Shown: one piece after another, positions 54,263 through 58,101 of the stretch
Layout: every line of letters starts with the position of its first letter
Position numbering within the stretch: the stretch's first letter is position 1
Assembly: GCA_028699915.1 (NCBI GenBank)
Contig: JAQVTR010000007.1
Coordinates: 1-58,101, forward strand
Direction of reading: 5' to 3'
DNA length: 58,101 nucleotides
Source of the DNA: Fidelibacterota bacterium
Lineage (GTDB): Bacteria; Fidelibacterota; Fidelibacteria; Fidelibacterales; Fidelibacteraceae
The notes under the pieces: model-generated
Database searches by the model: none
The model's input: the letters and a program-made list of their open reading frames with translations, nothing else
Told to the model about the DNA's origin: nothing
Program-made: the position numbers and the translations under genes

Positions 54263-56406
54263 AACCATTCCGGCGATTATTTGCATTCCTGCCGCTATTT
54301 TTGTTGCCTGCCGTCATTTACGCAGGAACCGGATCCAACATGGTACATCAAATGATGATGCTGGTCTTTCAGCTCACCGTCATTATTTTTGCGGCAAAAT
54401 ACACCGGAAAACTGTTCCGGCGCATTCATCTGCCCGATGTGATCGGAGAATTGTTCGCCGGCATGCTGATCGGTCCTTATCTCCTGGGAGGTATTCCCCT
54501 TCCCGGTCTGGCCAACGGACTTTTCGGGGACTTTCTGATCGGGAATCCCGCTGCCACATTGCCGGTATCTCCGGAACTTTATGCTTTCTCGGTGGTTGCC
54601 TCCATCCTGCTGCTCTTTATGGTCGGACTGGAAACCGATATTAATCTCTTTATGCGTTTTTCTTTGCCGGGCTTCGTGATCGGCGGCCTGGGCGTGGTTG
54701 CGTCTTTCTTTAGTGGCGCTTATGTCGCTTCCCTTTTTCTTAATGCAGCTTTTATGGATCCGCGCGTTTTGTTTTTGGGTGTAATGAGCACTGCTACGTC
54801 CGTAGGCATAACCGCACGCATTCTGACAGGCAGGAAAAAGATCAATTCCCCCGAAGGCGTCACCATTTTGGGAAGTGCCGTGATCGATGACGTGCTGGGC
54901 ATTATTCTTCTTGCTGTTGTAATCGGTATCTCTGCCGGGCAACAGGGCGGCTTGGACTGGGGCTACGTCGGACGCATCTCGCTGAAGGCACTCGCAGTCT
55001 GGGTGGCATTTACGGCATTTGGACTGATCTTTGCTCCCTATATCGGCAAGTTCCTTAAAACGTTTAAACAACAAAGCACCATCGGGATCATGTCCTTCGG
55101 ACTGGCCTTGCTGCTTGCCGGAATCTTTGAATCCGCTGGACTGGCCATGATCATCGGCGCCTACGTAATGGGACTTTCGCTTTCCAAAACCGACCTCAGT
55201 TACGTGATCCAGGAAAGCCTTCATAATATCTATGCGTTCTTTATTCCCATCTTCTTCTGCATTTCCGGCATGTTCGTCAATCCGCGGGTCTTCAGTTCCG
55301 GAGAGGTCCTTCTATTCGGACTTGTCTATGCGCTTAGTGCTTATCTGGCAAAAATCCTGGGCTGCGGACTGCCGGCCAGGTTCTTTAAATTCAATGTTCT
55401 GGGCGCTGCACGTATCGGCGTGGGAATGGTACCTCGCGGAGAAGTGGCACTGATCATTATCAGTATCGGACTTGCGCATGGCATTTTAAGCGAAGAACTG
55501 ACCGGGGTGGGCATTCTGATGGTTCTGCTGACCTCGGTACTCGCACCCGTACACCTTGATAAACTGCTGAAAAAAAAGCAATCCGGCGTTGAAAAGGGGC
55601 TTGTCATTGACGAACATGTACAAACGGATTATCATTTCCCTTCCGCGGAAATCAGTGACTTTGTCGCCGGCAAGCTGGTACGCTACTTCCAGGAAGAAGG
55701 CTTTTACATCAACCTGATCGAAGGCGATGAACACATTTACCACGTACGGCGGCAGAACATTTTTCTCTCATTTCATTTCTCCGATAAAACCATCTCCTTT
55801 TTCTGCGATAACGACGATGTTGCATATATCAAGAACATCATGTATGAGACGCTGGTCAATTTGCATCAAACCATCGAGAACCTGAAATCGCTGGTTAAAC
55901 CGGATGAACTGCAAAGGGAAATGAAACGCGATATGATCTCCAAGGAGGGAAAAGTTCGCCTGCCTCTGGAGAAGATCTTAAATCCGGATGCCATTATCAT
56001 GCATCTTGCGGTCAGCAGAAAAGAGAATATTATCCGGCACCTGGTTGATAAACTGGATGAACTGGACCTGTTAATCGACCGTGACGAGGTTCTAAAGACG
56101 GTCCTTGAACGCGAAAAAAGCATGAGTACCGGCATGCAGCACGGAGTTGCATTGCCGCACGGCAAGTCGGATGCCGCAAAAAAAATGTGCATGGCGGTCG
56201 GACTAAAACCCGAAGGCTGTGATTTCGGATCTCTGGACGGAAAAGATTCCCGGGTCATTATCCTGGTCATATCCCGGAAACAAAGCTCCGACCCGCATAT
56301 CCAGCTTCTGTCCGAGATCGGCAATAAGTTATATTCCGACGAGGCCGTTGAAAAACTGCTGAAATGCACAACCAAAGAAGAGGTCTGGAACTTCTTCGTA
56401 AAATAG
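54259..56406 (+). CDS. CPA2-type cation/proton antiporter fused to a PTS EIIA domain
   Basis: A 715-residue fusion. The ATG at 54259 overlaps the previous stop; an upstream open frame lies inside that gene and is ignored. Residues about 28-425 form a CPA2 antiporter with around 12 helices, including LPDVIGELFAGMLIGP near 62 and VIDDVLGI near 215 with the ion-binding Asp pair. The conserved basic site lies in ARIGVGMVPRGEVALI near 390. A soluble linker domain spans about 440-560. Residues about 570-715 match PTS EIIA type 2 (fructose/PtsN family), with phospho-acceptor-type His634 in GVALPHGKSD. This implies transport controlled by PTS phosphorylation. It is followed after 12 bases by another EIIA gene. 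Confidence 0.88.
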   Translation: MKPFRRLFAFLPLFLLPAVIYAGTGSNMVHQMMMLVFQLTVIIFAAKYTGKLFRRIHLPDVIGELFAGMLIGPYLLGGIPLPGLANGLFGDFLIGNPAATLPVSPELYAFSVVASILLLFMVGLETDINLFMRFSLPGFVIGGLGVVASFFSGAYVASLFLNAAFMDPRVLFLGVMSTATSVGITARILTGRKKINSPEGVTILGSAVIDDVLGIILLAVVIGISAGQQGGLDWGYVGRISLKALAVWVAFTAFGLIFAPYIGKFLKTFKQQSTIGIMSFGLALLLAGIFESAGLAMIIGAYVMGLSLSKTDLSYVIQESLHNIYAFFIPIFFCISGMFVNPRVFSSGEVLLFGLVYALSAYLAKILGCGLPARFFKFNVLGAARIGVGMVPRGEVALIIISIGLAHGILSEELTGVGILMVLLTSVLAPVHLDKLLKKKQSGVEKGLVIDEHVQTDYHFPSAEISDFVAGKLVRYFQEEGFYINLIEGDEHIYHVRRQNIFLSFHFSDKTISFFCDNDDVAYIKNIMYETLVNLHQTIENLKSLVKPDELQREMKRDMISKEGKVRLPLEKILNPDAIIMHLAVSRKENIIRHLVDKLDELDLLIDRDEVLKTVLEREKSMSTGMQHGVALPHGKSDAAKKMCMAVGLKPEGCDFGSLDGKDSRVIILVISRKQSSDPHIQLLSEIGNKLYSDEAVEKLLKCTTKEEVWNFFVK

Positions 56407-56418
56407 GAACAGGAAAAA

Positions 56419-57231
56419 ATGAATATCACATCGTATTTCAACTTTGCCGCAGGCGCTTTGCATACCCCGGCAAAGAACAAGCAGGACATTTTGACTGCCA
56501 TCGCGGAATCTGCCGTTAAAAACGAGGTCCTGAAAAAAATGGATAAGGCAGCGATATTCAAAAAGCTCAGCGAACGGGAATCCATTGGTTCCACGGGTTT
56601 CGGTAACGGAATAGCCATCCCACACTGCAGTCTGGACAATATTTCCTCCTTTGTCATCGGTGCCCTGATCGCCAAAGACGGAGCAGATTTTCGAGCTATG
56701 GACGCCCGGCCGGTTAAACTCTTTATCTACATCATTGCCCCGACCAAATACCGGAATGAACACATTCGCATTCTCTCGGAAATTTCCAAAGTTCTGCGCA
56801 ACAATGCCAATGTAGCCAAACTGCTGGAATCCGCAAACCTCAAGGGATTTTTTGACACCTTTACCCGCATCGGGAACTGGGATATCAGCGAAGAACTGCC
56901 ACAAGAATTTTCACAATTGACCGTACATATCCAGGATTCCGCCGCTTTCAGCCGCATTCTTGAACTGTTTACGGAAATGAAAAGCTGTCGGATTTCGGTC
57001 CTTGAAGCCGGGAATGCCGGCAAGTATCTGTACACCCTGCCCCTTTTTTCGCATTTTATGAACGAGGAACGCAAAGGCTTTCACCGGGTGATCCTGGCGC
57101 TTATCAATACCGTTTATGTGAATGACAGCGTACGAAAGATTCTGGCGATCTGCGAAGAACTGGATTGCGTTGATAAAGTCATGGTGACAGCCAATATGCT
57201 GACATATTGCAACGGTTCAATCGATATATAG
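56419..57231 (+). CDS. PTS EIIA (PtsN-like) protein with extra C-terminal domain
   Basis: A 270-residue soluble protein. Residues about 15-140 are a type 2 EIIA domain: STGFGNGIAIPHCSLDN with His69 as the expected phosphorylation site, then FRAMDARPVKLFIYIIAP and HIRILSEISKVLRN. Residues about 150-270 form a second domain with no match I can name. Its strand-helix pattern, ending in VMVTANMLTYCNGSIDI, suggests a small ferredoxin-like or PII/ACT-like sensor; this is a guess. It lies between two antiporter genes and probably regulates them. AACAGGAA precedes the ATG. Confidence 0.85.
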   Translation: MNITSYFNFAAGALHTPAKNKQDILTAIAESAVKNEVLKKMDKAAIFKKLSERESIGSTGFGNGIAIPHCSLDNISSFVIGALIAKDGADFRAMDARPVKLFIYIIAPTKYRNEHIRILSEISKVLRNNANVAKLLESANLKGFFDTFTRIGNWDISEELPQEFSQLTVHIQDSAAFSRILELFTEMKSCRISVLEAGNAGKYLYTLPLFSHFMNEERKGFHRVILALINTVYVNDSVRKILAICEELDCVDKVMVTANMLTYCNGSIDI

Positions 57232-57244
57232 GGAACAGGGGACT

Positions 57245-58101
57245 ATGAATACCTTTCTGGATCTGGTACGGCAATGGCCGGTATTGTTACTGGTCGGCAT
57301 CATCATTCTAACAGCCTTTTACTTTGGAAAGGCTGCGCGTCGGGTCAAACTCCCATCCCTGATCGGGTTTATGTTGCTTGGTGTTTTTCTGGGCCCTTCT
57401 TTACTGAATGTCCTGGGCGAAGCGGCGCAGGTACAGCTGAGCTTCCTTACCGAAATTGCACTGGGATTTGTTGCGCTTAGCATTGGGCTTGAATTGAAAT
57501 TTTCCGCCCTAAAGCAACTGGGCAAAGGCATGGTGAGTATTATCTTGCTTGAGTCGTTCGGGGCTTTTATACTGGTGACCGTTCTGATTTTCTGGATTAC
57601 CGGAAATTTGCCACTGGCTCTGGTCTTTGGGGGCATTGCACCGGCCAGCGCTCCGGCCGGAACGGTGGCAGTTATTCAGGAATACAAAGCAAAAGGACCC
57701 CTGACCAAAGCGCTATATGCCGTTGTAGGATTTGATGACGGACTGGGGATCATCCTCTTTGGTTTTGCCGCTGCCATCGCCAAAAGCATTCTGCATCAGC
57801 AAGCCGGCGCGGAAGCTGCGGGATTCGGGATGATGCTTTGGGAACCGATGAAAGAAGTGCTGTTAAGTGTCTTGTTCGGCAGTCTGCTGGCCTTTATTTT
57901 TACACTGTTTGCCCGGAAACTGGATAACTCCGGCGACATAGCAATTTTGCTTACGGGCATTACCTTTATTGCAATCGGACTGAGTACGGTGTTTCATTTG
58001 TCCCTGATACTGACAAACCTCATTATCGGGATGATCGTTGTCAATACGCAATCGTATGAACTGATCGCAAAGATCCATGAACGCCTGCCTTCTTTTATGC
58101 C
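57245..58101 (+). CDS. Second cation/proton antiporter (CPA family), cut by the window end
   Basis: An ATG at 57245 opens a frame that continues without a stop to the end of the window, giving 285 codons. The start MNTFLDLVRQWPVLLLVGI leads into helices with KLPSLIGFMLLGVFLGPSLL near 38, then LTEIALGFVALSIGLELK near 67, and a double-Asp GFDDGLGI near 161 in the ion-binding helix. A TrkA-C or EIIA tail, if any, lies outside the window. Spacing to the upstream EIIA gene is 13 bases, so the two are cotranscribed. Confidence 0.85.
   Translation, partial: MNTFLDLVRQWPVLLLVGIIILTAFYFGKAARRVKLPSLIGFMLLGVFLGPSLLNVLGEAAQVQLSFLTEIALGFVALSIGLELKFSALKQLGKGMVSIILLESFGAFILVTVLIFWITGNLPLALVFGGIAPASAPAGTVAVIQEYKAKGPLTKALYAVVGFDDGLGIILFGFAAAIAKSILHQQAGAEAAGFGMMLWEPMKEVLLSVLFGSLLAFIFTLFARKLDNSGDIAILLTGITFIAIGLSTVFHLSLILTNLIIGMIVVNTQSYELIAKIHERLPSFM

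Overview
The window reads as a piece of chromosome from a diderm bacterium of the FCB kind (Bacteroidota/Calditrichota/Marinimicrobia/KSB1-like); the phylum cannot be fixed from sequence alone. The evidence is a TonB-dependent receptor with a carboxypeptidase-regulatory domain, a PorV-like outer-membrane protein, three secreted proteins with type IX secretion (T9SS)-like C-terminal sorting domains (PNPFNP...GR...SG.YF), lipoproteins, and a MurE with the DNPR motif expected for meso-diaminopimelate peptidoglycan. Many genes have good Shine-Dalgarno sequences, which is unlike typical Bacteroidota. No rRNA, tRNA, CRISPR array, integrase or transposase was seen.

Layout. (1) 1-8334, minus strand: a purine biosynthesis cluster read purM, purL, purQ, a hypothetical membrane protein, purH, a frameshifted GxxExxY (PD-(D/E)XK-like) gene, then the first codons of purC. 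(2) 8531-11324, minus: a cation-chloride-cotransporter-like permease followed by a GNAT acetyltransferase. (3) 11584-27594, plus: an unbroken division/cell-wall (dcw) cluster mraZ-rsmH-ftsL-ftsI-murE-murF-mraY-murD-ftsW-murG-murC-ftsQ-ftsA-ftsZ, headed by a four-repeat MraZ operator and closed by a hairpin terminator. (4) 27661-28043: gene-free, with CAGGAT-type repeats and a terminator. (5) 28044-35763, minus: a four-gene envelope/secretion operon (TonB receptor, secreted protein, PorV-like protein, FG-GAP secreted protein). (6) 35931-43323: an enolase-superfamily epimerase, nagA, thrC, a rhodanese lipoprotein, a DUF6765-like protein and another T9SS-type secreted protein preceded by a CRP-like palindrome. 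(7) 43399-48762, minus: thrA-asd-thrB (with thrC nearby this gives aspartate to threonine apart from transamination) and a lipoprotein. (8) 48998-53744, plus: an NAD-dependent epimerase, an SMP-30 lipoprotein, trxB, eno and an ftsB-like gene. (9) 53852-58101, plus: a small membrane protein, a CPA2 antiporter fused to a PTS EIIA domain, a stand-alone EIIA protein and a second CPA antiporter cut by the window end.

Most of the window is conserved housekeeping. The parts that look least described are the antiporter/EIIA cluster with its repeated TTTGATCA promoter elements, the four-gene secretion operon, two look-alike intercistronic hairpins just upstream of murF and ftsB, and the broken GxxExxY gene flanked by CAGGAT repeats inside the purine cluster.
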